Source of the DNA: Buxus sempervirens
Lineage: Eukaryota > Streptophyta > Magnoliopsida > Buxales > Buxaceae
Length of the DNA stretch: 64,000 nucleotides
Reading direction: 5' to 3'
Assembly (NCBI GenBank): GCA_947561395.2
Contig: OX387184.1
Location: 28,696,766-28,760,765, forward strand
Shown here: piece by piece, positions 37,262-49,369 of the stretch
Layout of the letters: the number at the start of each line of letters is the position of its first letter
Numbering within the stretch: position 1 is the first letter of the stretch
Program-made: the position numbers and the translations under genes
The notes under the pieces: model-generated
Database searches by the model: none
The model's input: the letters and a program-made list of their open reading frames with translations, nothing else
Told to the model about the DNA's origin: nothing

Positions 37262-37325
37262 CTGAAAACAAAACAAAACAAAATAGGAATGAGATACGAA
37301 TATCCCAGTAGGTAACACTATGCAT
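37262..37325 (-). other. LTR stem-loop plus acceptor-like site in K
   Basis: Minus strand: TGCATAGTGTTACCTACTGG, then GATATTCGTATCTCA (plus 37290-37307), then repeated TTTTG and TTTTCAG at 37262-37264, followed by CTGATCC. Confidence 0.6.
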
Positions 37326-37674
37326 GAATAAACAGTTATGTATATATAAGAAAAATAATCATGCTTTCATGCTCGATAAGATAAACGAGTAATCACGGAA
37401 CAAACCGAACAATAAATCAGTGCTTGAAATAAAGGCAGTTCATTATATAAATAAAAATAAACAAGATGACAATACGATATAAATCAAATCCACAATTTCT
37501 CCAAATCTATACAATTAGTCTCTCTCTTTCCTTTCTTTTCTTTTTCTAAAACAATTCATCATGGTAAACCGGTATTCTTTCAAAAACATGGCTAAATCGA
37601 TCAATCAATCTCTTTCTTTTTAAAAGAAAACTAATTATATATAATTAGTAATCAATCTCACCATCCGATAGTAA

Positions 37675-38225
37675 CATTCTTCCATGTAGGATGCAATCAC
37701 GTAGTAATCACATCTCCCCTACATGAGGTCTCTCCTGTAGGAGTTAACACATCTCACCCGCAGGTGGTAACACACACATCTCTCCTGTGGAATGCAATCA
37801 CATCGTGATTACATCTCCCCAACAGGAGGTCACATCTCTCCCGTAAGAAGTCACATCTCACCCGCAAGTGGTAAATCACATATCTCCCCTGTGGGATGCA
37901 ATCCAATCTGGATTACATCTCCCCCAACAAGAGGTCACATCTCCCCCAACAGGAGGTCACATCTCACCCGCATATGGTCACATATCTCCCTTGTGGGATG
38001 CAACCCAATCTGGATTATATCTCCCCCAACAAGAGGTCACATCTCTCCCGCAGGAGGTCACATATCTCCCATGTGGGATGCAATCCAATTTGGATTACAT
38101 CTCCCTCAACAGGAGGTCACATATCTCCCTTGTGGGATGCAATCCAATCTGGATTACATCTCCCCCACAAGAGGTAATTCATCTCTCCTGCGGGAGCTTA
38201 TCAAATCTCATCTGCAGATGGTAAA
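37675..38225. repeat. CATCTCCCCCAACAGGAGGT minisatellite in K
   Basis: Units of about 20 bp grouped into a higher-order step of about 60-120 bp, with ATGCAATCCAATCTGGATTA alternating with CATCTCCCCCAACAAGAGGT. It creates overlapping frames of 149, 118 and 93 codons in all three plus frames, which is the mark of a repeat rather than a gene. Confidence 0.9.
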
Positions 38226-38624
38226 CAAATCTTACATATAAAGTAGTATATCAGTGTTCAATCAAAAATCCAAAACCTCTTGTCAATACTCCTTATATTT
38301 CCAAAATATAGGCTCAACATACCCAAATATGTTATAAAAGCATTTTGATAGGTTCCAGAACTTGAATCATGTCTAAAAAAACATTTTACAGGTATAGAAA
38401 TAAACCAAATCGATTTTAAACAAATTCTATAACCAACCTCACTTTCAAATCAAAACAAGACATACTCCATAGAACATACTCAAAACTTTATATAAGTTTT
38501 TTGTAAAATTATTCGGCCACTGAAAACAACTTATAAACACCTAAATCTTATTTGTACCTGCGTTGGATTTGTCTAAAAATCATTTTATAAATAAAATCTA
38601 GGTATAGTTCCAAAAACAAGAAAA

Positions 38625-38955
38625 TCTGGGTTGGTCACTCAACCCAGTTGCTTAGGCAGCTTGGTTGGGCGACAGAACAATTTAGACTCAAATTCAAAAC
38701 CAATGGGCGCTCAACCCTGTCGCCCAGGCGACCTGGTTGGGCAGCCGTTCTTTTTAAAACAAAAATTCACAAACAATGGGTGCTCAGCAAGGGTGCCCAG
38801 GCAGTTTGCTAGGCAACCTCAACAAAAATCGGTATTTTCTATCGTCACTCAACCCTGGTCGTTCAGGCGATCAGGTGGTCGACCAAATTTCTATTTTTAC
38901 AGGCAAGTCGCTCAGCTACGTCGCTCAGGCGACCATGCCAAGTGCTCGACAAACA
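38625..38955. repeat. CGCTCAACC/GGCGACC block in K
   Basis: Five or six units, about 60-70 bp apart, with CGCTCAACCCTGTCGCCCAG and GCGACCTGGTTGGGC. The core GTCGCCCAGGCGAC is nearly self-complementary. It corresponds in position to the CGCTCGAGCG islands of the other LTRs. Confidence 0.7.
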
Positions 38956-40064
38956 ACGGCTAAATCAAATTCCAAAAACCAAGTTTCCATGCAATACAGT
39001 ATAATCTATACTTCAATATCGTCTCTAATATCTACACAAACATACATTCAATGCATCTAAATCATATAGAACAATTAAACACAATATGACTAAACGGGTC
39101 TGCTACCTACCTCTGTTCGATCGAGAACTCCTTCCTCTTCTTTCTCCTTAGTTCAGATCTAATCTCTCCTTCTTCAGCAACACAACACTTTCTGGGACGT
39201 GAATCTCCTCATGGACAGCAACCTTCATCCATCCTTCTTCTTCTTCTCTCTCTCGATTCTCTTTCTCCCAGCCGCAAGAGAATACAAAGACTTCGTATAC
39301 AATTAGTCGTATATAACAAAACCCTATTATTTTTTAATCTTATGATTCCATGTATCTCCCCTCCATCAAAACCTATACTACTAACCAATCAGATTAAAAG
39401 ATAGCCCTTAACTTAGTACTTAACTCACTATCTCATGATCCAACGGTCAGATCTGCTTCTTAGTCTGGATCTCCTTCTTCCACGTGATCATCTTTTTAAC
39501 CCAATCATATATTTAACAAAAATCGCATTAGATTTTAGATTTTAATTAATATAAAAATTTTGGAAATTTCAGGGTCTTACAAATTAAGTACTTGTTCTAT
39601 GAAGGTAAGGTGGATGTGGATCATGCCTAAGAATTTGGGGAAACAAATTGAAGTATGTTAAAGGTTTTACTAAGGTAAGTTTAATTAATGTTATGTCTAT
39701 ATTTCAATTGGCTAAGATACCCTCCAAGTAGTTTTAGTAAAGTAGGAATCAAATTCTGAAAATTTGAAGCTAAGCGTGAAAAATTAGCCTCAACACGCAA
39801 ACCTTGAATCTTACATTCATCGCGCATTGAGCAAACACTCGAATCGAGTCTTTGTAGCGGCATACCACGTGCGCACATTGAGTTATATTCTGCAGAACCT
39901 ATTTGATAAGAGTTCAATGCCCAAACGTCCAAACTTTAACGTTCGTGCGTCCAGTACAAAATTTCCAAATTTATTGCTTTATGCCAATTTGAATTGCAAC
40001 ACTCCTAAATCTTTCTTAAACCCTCATAAACACCAATTTGGGCCAAGAATACATAAGGCACACC

Positions 40065-40400
40065 CCCAAATAAACCTAATATACACCCTCTCAAGTATAC
40101 CTAAATTACCTCCTAAGTATACCTAAAGTACCTCCCAAGAATACCTAAGGTACACCCGTATAACTAAAGGTGCCCCCTTATATAACTAAGATACGTTTAA
40201 CTAAAAGTACCCCCTTATATAACTAAGGTACCCCTTTGTATAACTAAAGGTACCCCCTTGTATAACTAAGGTACCCCCCCCCCCCCCCAGTCTACCTAAG
40301 GTATACCCCCTTGAAAAACTAAGTTAAATGCCCAAATAACCCCAAGGTACCCCCTCATAAACACTAAGGTACCCCCTAATATGCCTTAGGTACCCCCAAG
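40065..40400. repeat. TAAGGTACCCCCTT minisatellite in L
   Basis: About 16 units of about 20 bp, the reverse complement of the array in N and F. It contains a run of 15 C at 40274-40288. Confidence 0.9.
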
Positions 40401-41764
40401 GGTTTAGTGGAATAAAGGCCTTGTTGAGAGGCAACTTTGAAAAAACAAAAGAAAGGCAATGTAAAACATGCCTTAGCTGAATTTTTCTAAGTGTTTGAAC
40501 CCTTTCTTGTGTTGGACGTATAGAGCAAGAGGGGAAGTGTAAGGTTGCTTGAAAGCTTGAAGAAGAAGAAGAATGGAGATTGAAGGGAAGTAAGCTTCTC
40601 CATTAAACATTTAAGTAGCAAATCCTTCAAACCAATATGTATTGCCAAAATTTGGATTCTCTTCTCTAGGGTTTGATTGATTCGAGGAAATGGATTTGCA
40701 TGTTGGTTTTAGCTCCTAAATTTCGTAGAGTTTTGGTTGTATAGCATTATTGTTTTGTTTTCTACTGATTTGTTGTGGATTTTCGACCTAAGTTGTTTAC
40801 ATTTCAGAGTTGGGTTTAAGTTTGGTATGTTGAATGAGATTTCATATGTTTGGATTGGTATTTGATTTTTTTTTAGATGGATTTCTGTTTTGGAGGGTGT
40901 TTTTAAGTATGTTTGAATAGTTTATGGTCATTCCAATTGGTTTTGAAAAGATAGAAATGATATATGTCAATTTGGTGTTGAAAAATAGCCTGAAAATTTG
41001 CAAAACCCAAGCCACCAATTAATCCTAAAATTTGGTGACTAATCGTGAGCCAAAACTCCCAAAAATATTCCATGTAAGGACTAATCACGAGACAAGATTG
41101 ACCATTAATATCCGACCTAATCACGAGCCCTTTTTTTTTTTACAGTCTTCCCCCCTGTTTCCCAAACAACCTATATATCCTACATAGCACCCTTATTTAC
41201 CTGAAAGACATGTACTTTCTAAACAGTACCCTTATTTACATGTAAAAACTTAAGTAAATGGAAATATAAAATAAAGTTTTACCCCCCATTTGGAACCACT
41301 AAAAAGACTCCCAAAGCCTAATTCCTTAGGAATAAAAAGTCAACTTTCCAGTTTATCCCTAAAAATCCAGTTTTGCCCAATTTTCATGAAAAACCATTTC
41401 TTGAGTTTGATGCCCAAATGGATGATTTGGAAGCCCATAAAATTACAGAAAATTTAGCAACCCTTCATTAGACTACGATTAAAATTTGAGCTCAAAACTC
41501 CTAATAGACTTTTCTAGAAAATCATATACCCAAAAAGTCAACGTTTTTAACCAGATTTATAATATTTTTCAAGGCCGAAAACTTTTTGTCTCAAAATCCA
41601 TTGATTTTTGGTATGATGACTTTATTTTGAATCCTAAGACTATCCCACTCATAAAATTTGTATTTTGTGGATTCTTTGGCATTCATTTTGCTTGATTTAG
41701 ATTTATGAAAGTGAGGTTGAAAATTCTTATGTGATTTGATAAGGCTCTTGGCCTTTGGTTTTAT

Positions 41765-41870
41765 TGGCAGTGGATGGAGAATTCCACTTAGCCTTGATTG
41801 ATTTGGTAGTGGATGTGGAATTCCACTTGACATATGTTATGGTTTGGCAGTGGATGGGGAATTCCCCTTG
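41765..41870. repeat. GTGGAATTCC block in L
   Basis: Three copies of CAGTGGATGGGGAATTCC-like sequence, step about 40 bp, the reverse of the blocks in N and F. Confidence 0.7.
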
Positions 41871-41879
41871 GCCCTGGTT

Positions 41880-43403
41880 TGTTCTACTCCCCAAATTGAA
41901 GTTGAAGAGTTTGTTCTACTCCCCAAATTTATGTTTAACTAAATCTAATCCACTATTTCCACAACCTTGTTCTTTTAAACACCTATTTACGTTCATTGTT
42001 CCAAATTATTAGTCTTAATTCCAAATTTAATTTCGTCTGTTCCTACACCTCAAATTAATCCATATACAGGTGCTATAATAATTAAATTACTGAGAAAATT
42101 ATTATATATTAATTTATACCTAAAATCCCTAAATTACAAATTCTGTCATGGGCGCTAGACATGGGCGCTCGAGCGACCTGTTGAGCGCCCATACTATTCT
42201 GGCAGATTTCCCAAATTTTACAATTTTCTGATTTTTGGGTTATTTCTGTGATTTTAATTGTTCTAAATTTATTTCTTATTAACCTAAATCATATCTACAA
42301 CACTCTAGACTTATTTGTATCAATTAATTGCAAATCTTTGGTCATCTACAAGGATCAAACCTATACTCATCAATGTTTCTTACTTTTCCTTCAAAAACAC
42401 GAAAACCCATCAAGGAAAAATAAAAGTATCCATGAATAATGTATTCGTCTAATCAAATCAATCAGAAACCAAATCAAAACACAGAAAACATGCAATTCCT
42501 CCAATTTTCAAGTGATTGCTACTTGCCTTAATACGCTAAAGCCATCTTCTCATTGAATCCAAAATTGAATCCAACGTTATGCTGTTATTGCAGCATCCTA
42601 TGGTTCTCCAATCAAGATCTCCACCGTTCATACTGTAGCCCTACCAGTCGTGAACAAAACCACCAAATTTGAGATCGATCCAACGGGTGAATCTCTCCTA
42701 ATATAACTTTGATGTGTGCTGGTCGGAGGTTTCTGCAACAGCTGCTTTCTCTTGTAATCTTTTTATTTTTTTTTCCCCTTTCTCTCTTTCTATACTTCCC
42801 AAACGTGTGATCTCCCTTTTTCTCCTCCTTTTCTTCTATATAATTTGATTAGAAGAAACCCTAAACCTTCTCTAATGTCTTACTTAAATAAACTAACCTA
42901 ATCTCCTCTCTCTCCTTCTAATTCTCTTTTTGATATCCTATCCCTTAAATCCCCTACGATTAAACTCATACTTTTAATAAATTTTCATTCATATTTTATA
43001 TCTATTTCTAAATATTACCTAATCACCTTGTTAAGTTACTTTTTTCTCCAATTTAAAACCACTAATTAATTATAATTACCAATTTACCCTTTTTCTTCTT
43101 TTAGGCCATAATTATTGCTATTTAACTTCAAACCTAACCACACTAAATTAAATTTTCTATTTTCCAGTTCTTTTAATTATTTAATGATTTAATTTGTTAA
43201 TTTGTCCTTTTGGAATTTACTAAAATACCCTTTTATCCTCCTAGATTGATTTCCTTTCAAAATTCTATTTTATTTTAAAATTATTATTTATTTAAATTAT
43301 TAATCCTCTAAATTTTTACTCTTTTATTTCCACTTTATTTATTCCCCTATTTTCTTTTATTTATTTATGCCTTAATTATTATTCAAAAATTCTGGGTCTT
43401 ACA
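41880..43403 (-). mobile_element. LTR fragment M (G/I/R family), truncated
   Basis: Minus strand: starts TGTAAGACCCAGAATTTTTG at 43403 and follows the 5' half of LTR I, with a GC donor-like AAG|GCAAGT at 42521-42526 (minus) and the GCGCTCGAGCG island at about 42150. The left part stops near 41880 without an LTR end, so it is a fragment of about 1.5 kb inside L. A 26-bp stretch around GTTCTACTCCCCAAATT is duplicated at its left edge (41880, 41913). Confidence 0.65.
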
Positions 43404-43711
43404 TTCCACTTGGCCTTTATTATTGGCTTAATTGTCACTTTCCAGCCCATATGTGGGTGGTCCGCTTGCTAAGTTATCCCTAGCTAGGCTTTTCTCTATA
43501 AGTCGTGTACGTGGCAAATGAACGGTGGTCATTAATCTAATTTAGAGCCATGCTAATCCACGAGTCCTACCAAGGCATGCTTGCAGTGTATGATTGTGTT
43601 TATTGAACTGATTTCATGTGTTATCCAATTGAGATACTTTGACTTAAATTTGGTATTTTATATTTGAGAATGTTATCATGATGTTATAAAATTGCATAAA
43701 TTGCTTCTACT

Positions 43712-43755
43712 CATGCATGTTTGCTGCTTACTTAGACTTTAGTCTCACGCGTATT
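43712..43755 (+). other. LTR stem-loop in L (acceptor weak)
   Basis: CATGCATGTTTGCTGCTTAC, then TTAGACTTTAGTCTCA (43732-43747), a 5-bp stem AGACT/AGTCT. The following T-rich tract lacks the CAG seen in N and F. Confidence 0.5.
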
Positions 43756-44482
43756 TTGTTTTACCAGTTTTGCTTTCATATCCTCCTGGTGAGCTACGTA
43801 TCATGGTAGAGTTTGAGAGAGAGCCTGAGTATAAGCCAAAGTTTTTGGACATATACATTTGGATGCTTACTTTTGGGCTATGACCTTGTATATGATTGTA
43901 CATATGAGAGATAGAGAGGATGAGCACTTAGTTGTCTTTTGTACACACAAATATCATATTTTTGGAGGTTATTATATAGGTGACCTTTTGTTAGATGGAA
44001 ACTTTTATTCCATGCTTCTTATGCTTATGCACTCTGATGATTGCTCGTAATTGGCCATGTTGATTGTATTAATTAGGTTAATTTGGGACCATAAGTAGGG
44101 CTCGGGGATGGGTTGGTGCTCCGTATGTGCATACCCGATTCTGGGGTGCTACAAAATGCCACTGGGATAGACGGATGTGGGCCAAAAGACTTAGAGGATC
44201 CAAAAGATAAGAGTAGTATATTGATATGGGTGCTTTTAGTTTCATAGAATAATAGTATGTGATCTAGTAGAGTTTTGGGAATTAGTTAAGCTGTAGTTGC
44301 CTTTCATTTGAATATTTGATGTAATAGTATGATACAGATTCTAATAAATAATTTAAGCTTCTTAGAACACTCTGATATCTCTTGGTTTCTTTTATTCTTT
44401 TATCCTTTAAGTTGATTCGTTTTGTATCACCAACTAATGCTTTGATCTGAGAAAAAAAATGACCCGGATTCAGGGAGTTACA

Positions 44483-44520
44483 TTTCACTCGGAATTGTCC
44501 AGAGCAGAAGAAGGTTAGAA

Positions 44521-44570
<50 letters not shown>

Positions 44571-46005
44571 TTCTCTCTCTCTCATCTACTAGTACGTACT
44601 AAAGTGCTAGTTGCTCATTCACATTCTATATGGATTGTGGATTCAGGAGCAAGCTGGCACAAGATGAGAGATCAAGGAAGATTCCTAGATTACAAGCAAT
44701 TACCATCTGGAAGTTAGAAAGTTTAAATGGGGAACAATTAGAGTGTGGATGTGCTAGGTGTTGGCATGTACCAACTCAGGATCAGAGAGGATCATTTGTT
44801 GATGCTCCATGATATTCTTTATGCTCCTGAGATTCGCGGTATTTTAGTCTCAGTAGCTGAATTAGCTAGGCTTGATTTTGATGTTTCTTTCAGTAGGGAT
44901 TCCTTTGTTAATAGTTCTGGTGGTATAACTTTTCCTAGAGGGTTTGTAAATGATGGATTATATTGTTTGAATACAGTTTCAGGCATTAACTTTTCTCTCT
45001 ATTTGGTTAATTCTAATGATGATGTGATGTTCCAGTCTTTATTGTTGCATGCTAGACTGGGCCATATTGTTCAAGATAGATCAAACAATTAACTAGTGTA
45101 GGTCTTTTGGAATCACTCACCAAAGTTAATCTTCCTCTTTGTGAAGATTGTCTGGCAGGGAAGTCAAGTAAAAAACCCTTCAACAAAGAAAAAAGAGCAA
45201 CTAAATCCGTAGAATTGATCCATTCAAATGTATGTAGACCAATCAATGTCAAATCCCGATGAGTGGAGTCCTACTTCATCACATTTATAAATGATTACAC
45301 GCGATATGGATATGTTTTCTTGATCTCGCATAAGTTAGAAACATTAGATTGCTTCGGCATTTCTTGGCTGAGGTCGAAAATCAGTTGGAAAGACACGTTA
45401 AGTACTTAAGGACTAATAAAGGTCGCGAGTATTTATCTGAGATTTTCCAGGAGCTCTGTAAAGAAAAAGGAATCCTAAGGCAGTTAATGATACCAGGAAC
45501 TCCACAACAAAATGGCGTTACAGAAAAGAGGAATAAAACTTTGCTGGATATGGTGAGATCAATGATGGTGCAAGCAATCCTTCTTAGAAGTTTTTGGGGA
45601 GATGCATTAATGACTGCAGCCTATGACCTTAAATGAGTTCCTACCAAGTTAGTCCCCCTTACTCTGTTTGAATTGTGGACGGGAAGGAAACAAGGTCTTG
45701 ATCATTTGAGACCATGGGGATCAGTAGCATATGTTCATGTACCTTCCCATCAGGTTGAGAAATTATACCAAAGAGCCTTAAAAGTGCATCTTTGTTAAGT
45801 ACTCTAAGCACTCCAAAGGCTACATGTTCTGTATAGGAACAGGCTGATGGTGGTTTGACAGAGATAGATTCTCGGGATGTGGATTTCATTGAGAATAATT
45901 TCCCAAGTAGGAAGAGATCCAATGACAGCCTTGAGCTCTACGAAACGGAAGAGCTCGACCTAACTCCAGCAGAGATTCCTGAAGAACTTACAGAAACACC
46001 TATGG
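44483..46005 (+). pseudogene. pol: Copia pol: protease, GAG-pre-integrase, integrase remnants
   Basis: Resumes from the zinc knuckle after LTR J. Parts in order: CT microsatellite, aspartic protease around 44630-44660 (WIVDSGASWH), GAG-pre-integrase about 44980-45170 (HARLGHI and CLAGKS), integrase core about 45210-45700 (RYGYVFLISHKLE, TPQQNGVTEKRN, MVRSMM and FWGDALMTAAY), then ELWTGRK and RPWGSVAYVHV. The set and its order (integrase before RT) identify Ty1/copia. LTR P follows at target TATGG. Broken in several places. Confidence 0.9.
44525..44583. repeat. (CT)n microsatellite
   Basis: About 59 bp of CT repeats with three interruptions, between the zinc knuckle and the protease of the copia remnant. 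Confidence 0.95.
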
Positions 46006-46404
46006 TGTAATGACCTGGAACCAGGTCTACCTCTCCAAGCCACTCACCTATCCTCGGTCATCACGGGTTGGTCTTTCGACCTAATAAAAGTGTGAATAAT
46101 TTAAAATTTTCCTAATGTAAGTGGAAGTGATATAAAGTTGATGCATGTGCATAATAAGAGTGTATAAGAAAGTGACAGATTCTATGGTGGACTACAAAGT
46201 TATTTACACAACTACTTGGCTAGTACAAAATGATGGATTTTAACCGCTCATCTCAGTTATAAAGTTTACAAGTCCAAAAAGAAACTACTACCATATACAA
46301 GAAAATAAGTCCTAAGTAGGTCGGTAAAAGTCCTCCTCTCTATACCCTAGTGCCTTGTCCTTTCCTCTGTCCCCAATCCGGTCCTTCACACCGAACGTCG
46401 ACGG

Positions 46405-46470
46405 CTATGAAAGCAAAACAATAAAACAACTTATGAGACGAATGTCTTAATAAGCAACACATGCATGCTC
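46405..46470 (-). other. LTR stem-loop plus acceptor-like site in P
   Basis: Minus strand: GCATGCATGTGTTGCTTATT, dyad AAGACATTCGTCTCA (plus 46434-46449, stem GAC/GTC or longer), then TTGTTTTGCTTTCATAG. Confidence 0.55.
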
Positions 46471-47024
46471 GATAAAAACACAGTTTATGCCACTATCATT
46501 CGGTAAAACCATGACATGCAGGTAGTTGAAATACTAGTTAAAGCGTTAACAATTTAGTGCAAGACATGTAGTGCAAATCTGTGCTTAGGTGTACAAGTCA
46601 ACCATTAATAAACAATCATACACTTATTCTTATCACTTTGTTATTTAGGGTGTTTAATACATACTGTACATGACCTCATCCGGCTTCACCGATTCCTCAT
46701 GGTGGTTAGGCATCCAACGCCGATTACCCTTGACGTTAGGCATCCATACGTCGATTAACCTTGACGTATAGGCATCCATGCCGATTCCCCATAGCAATGG
46801 GTATCGGCCACCGATATTTCTTGGTGCCGGGATGATACAACAATATACAGTGCAACAAGAACAACAATAACTTGGTCATGACATTATATACAAACACACC
46901 TACTTAAATTTATGGATCCATAACTGAAGTTGTTCATTATGTAAGTGTTCATTCAATCGATTCCATGTGTCAAACCATGCCATCATGCAAGTATAATCTC
47001 AACAATAACTTCGTGCAATATCTC

Positions 47025-47120
47025 TTGGAACCGGGCCACTGCCCTCCATACACATATCAATATCTGGGCCAATGCCCTTCATATCATGCCAAACAAATGG
47101 GCCAATGCCCTAAAATAGAT
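47025..47120. repeat. GGGCC-N-GCCC hairpins in P
   Basis: GGGCCACTGCCC, GGGCCAATGCCC and again GGGCCAATGCCC at about 47033, 47077 and 47099; short self-complementary units shared with S. Confidence 0.7.
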
Positions 47121-47509
47121 CACATGCTTACAAGAATAATCAATAACAAAAAGTTATATTTACGGCGTTAAATCTTGCACTTCACACCTTACTTGGGCAA
47201 CCTAGGCCCCAACTCTTTGAAAACACGTACAACTTTAATTTGGCTTTGGTTTTCTACTTCCAAGGATCATTTGGAAGGTGCTTTAAGTGGTGGAATCGGA
47301 TTATCCCATTCCTATATCAATCTGGAACATAACTCTTTATAAAACCTATTTCAGTAGAACGTACCTAAAATCTTGGTTATTTGGAATTTTGAGATGATTC
47401 CAATGTGTACACTTCCTAGACACCTAAATCCTATTTTTACATGGGTTGGATTTAAATAAAAACAATCCGTAGTTGGATTTCCTATAAAATTCGAAAATAT
47501 TCAAATCTG

Positions 47510-47710
47510 GGCATGGGCGCCTGAGTGCGCGCTCGAGCGCTGGCTGGGGTGCCCGGTTAGCTAGAAATGACAACTCTCAGGTTTTGAGTTTTTAAAAAAA
47601 CACAGGAGGGATGCTCGCGATCGCGATCGCGTTCGAGCGCCAACGAGTGGCCACGCCTTAACTAGATTTTTGAACGGGCGCTCGGAATCTCGCTCGAGCG
47701 CTCTATCGAG
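47510..47710. repeat. CGCTCGAGCG island in P
   Basis: GGGCGCCTGAGTGCGCGCTC, TCGCGATCGCGATCGCG and GGGCGCTCGGAATCTCGCTC with CGAGCGC repeats: a CpG-rich, strongly self-complementary 200 bp in an AT-rich LTR. Confidence 0.75.
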
Positions 47711-48622
47711 CGCCCTGGAAATTTTCTTAGGTCGCGATTTTTTCCGAATTCCGTGAATTTCTAGGTTTTCTTCAATCTCACTAATTTCTATGGTTTTTGG
47801 TCTCTAATTTTTCTCTAGAATTTGTGGTTACCTATTACCTAGGAAACCCCTAACAAACCCCTCTCCAATTTGCAAGGAAAATCAAGTTTACACGAAAACC
47901 ACCAAATTCCCACATTTCATACGAAAATGAGAAAAACGAAAATCTAGGTTGGGAGGGTATTTCTTACCTCTAGCAATCAACCAAGCAAGTCTTCTTGCTC
48001 CTAATGCAACCCACGAGCAGCTCTTCCTTGAGCTCCTTGAAGTTTTCTTCACGAATCCTCCAAGCTTCCACCAAATGAGCAAACCACCAAACGAAAATCC
48101 CAAGTCTCTAAGCTCTCATTCTTTAGCAAGAGTTCTTCCCCAAGTTTCTTAACAAAGGAAGAGAATGGGGAGGAGAAGAGAGTGGAGGAAGAGAGGGCTT
48201 GGAGTGAAGAGGAGAAGAATGGAGGGTTTGCCTTTCTTTTTGGGGTTTATACGTATAGGGCAAACACTCCCATTTTACGCTTAACAATTTCTCCTCAAAT
48301 TCCTCAAGTCATTTCCAAGTTTACCCTTCTCCCATCAAAACACATGTAATTACCACCTTGCCACTCTCCTTCTACTGCACACACAAATTACGAACATTCC
48401 ATCCTCTTATATTAATGAAACCTATTCATTAACTTAGAGATTTCTCAAATAAAAGAGATGCCTTACCTTTACACACTTGACAAGCTTTGACTTAGCCACT
48501 TGATTGGCTTCAAATTTGGATTTCTCCAACTTCACCTTTACAACGAAAATACAAATTTTTAGGGTTACCTAATACCCCTTGATTAGCACTTAAGCAAATG
48601 GTCAAGAATCTGGGGTCTCACA

Positions 48623-48715
48623 TATGGTAACTTCTCCAACTAGGGATGGAGGTAACCAAAGTGTTGAAGACGGTGGGAAGGATCGTTTGCCTAGTGGGAG
48701 CTTTCAGTTGGAAAC
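48623..48715 (+). pseudogene. pol: Copia pol linker between integrase and RT
   Basis: 93 bp, including the TATGG duplication, between LTRs P and Q. The polar stretch (GGNQSVEDGGKDRLPSGSF) is like the variable linker before the copia reverse transcriptase. GAAAC at 48711-48715 is the left target duplication of Q. Confidence 0.65.
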
Positions 48716-49053
48716 TATAACGCCCCGAATACAGGTCATTTTTTTTTCTGACTCGGATCAAGGCATTAACTTGTAGTACATCACAATCAGCTCAAAAAAT
48801 AAGACTAAAGATTTAAGAGTTATCAAAGTGCTAGGAAGCTTAAATTATTCATCAGAATCTGATTCTTACTATTACATCAAATATTCAAATAAAAGGCAAC
48901 TACAATTTAACTAACTGTCAAACTCTACTAGATCATCTACTATTATTCTAAGCAAATAAAAACACCTATATGAATATCCTACTCTTGCCTTCTGGATATT
49001 CTACACTTCAAGCCCACTATTAGACAAACCCAAGGCGTCCTCTCCAAGATTAC

Positions 49054-49118
49054 CTGCAAAACAAAACATTTAAAAGCAAGAATGAGATAAAAAATCTCAG
49101 CAAGTAGCAACATGCATG
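49054..49118 (-). other. LTR stem-loop plus acceptor-like site in Q
   Basis: Minus strand: CATGCATGTTGCTACTTG, then the dyad CTGAGATTTTTTATCTCA (plus 49083-49100), then TTTTAAATGTTTTGTTTTGC and AG at 49054, followed by GTAATCTTGGAGAGG. Confidence 0.6.
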
Positions 49119-49369
49119 AAAGAAAATAGTTTAATCATGTTATTTTAATATTTAACATGCATCAGAATCTGATTCTTACTATTAAACTGATTCATACAAA
49201 TAGTTTTTCCCAAAACAACTCATTATATTAATCATGTTATTTTAATATTTCTTTCAAAAAGATTATTGTCAAAACATGGCTAAACTGATTAATCAATCTC
49301 TTTCTTTTTAAAAGAAAATAAATCATATATAATTAGTAATTAAAGCTCACCTTCAGGTAGTTGCCTACC

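Larger units (their letters stand above)
36896..39581 (-). mobile_element. Solo LTR K (J/K/Q family), 2.7 kb
   Basis: Minus strand: begins TGTAAGACCCTGAAATTTCC and runs to a decayed GGCGTTA end against TRIM2. Donor-like GAG|GTAGGT at 39105-39110 (minus), stem-loop 37290-37307, CAG at 37262-37264. No clear target duplication of its own; the junction with TRIM2 is unusual (see findings). Confidence 0.7.
36370..44153 (+). mobile_element. Solo LTR L (N/F/L family), split by TRIM2, K and M
   Basis: Begins TGTAAAACCCCAACCC and ends CTGGGGTGCTACA; imperfect target duplication GGATG/AAATG (36365-36369, 44154-44158). Its pieces (36370-36442, 39582-41879, 43404-44153) run parallel to the reverse of F, including the GGTACC array, the GTGGAATTCC block and the stem-loop (43732-43747). 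Own length about 3.1 kb. Inserted in J. Confidence 0.75.
34110..44482 (+). mobile_element. Solo LTR J (J/K/Q family), split by TRIM1 and L
   Basis: Begins TGTGAAACCCC and ends CAGGGAGTTACA, with a decayed target duplication CTTCG/TTTCA (34105-34109, 44483-44487). Own pieces: 34110-35059, 35529-36369 and 44159-44482, about 2.1 kb, shorter than Q (3.6 kb), so it has lost internal sequence. Its right end resembles the reversed left end of Q. Stem-loop 36308-36324 and TTTTCAG ending 36361. No TATA or donor recognised. Old and broken. Confidence 0.75.
46006..48622 (-). mobile_element. Solo LTR P (P/S family), 2.6 kb
   Basis: Exact target duplication TATGG at 46001-46005 and 48623-48627. On the minus strand it begins TGTGAGACCCCAGATTC and ends CCAGGTCATTACA. 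Donor-like GAG|GTAAGA at 47962-47967 (minus), stem-loop 46434-46449, AG at 46405-46406 (TTTCATAG). Sister to S. Inserted between integrase and RT of the copia element. Confidence 0.87.

Noticed and set aside
37792-38241. Overlapping plus-strand frames of 149, 118 and 93 codons
   Set aside because: All three frames are open because the 20/60-bp minisatellite of LTR K lacks stops; the proteins are repeats of ISPVGCNPIWITSPP-like words with no family resemblance.
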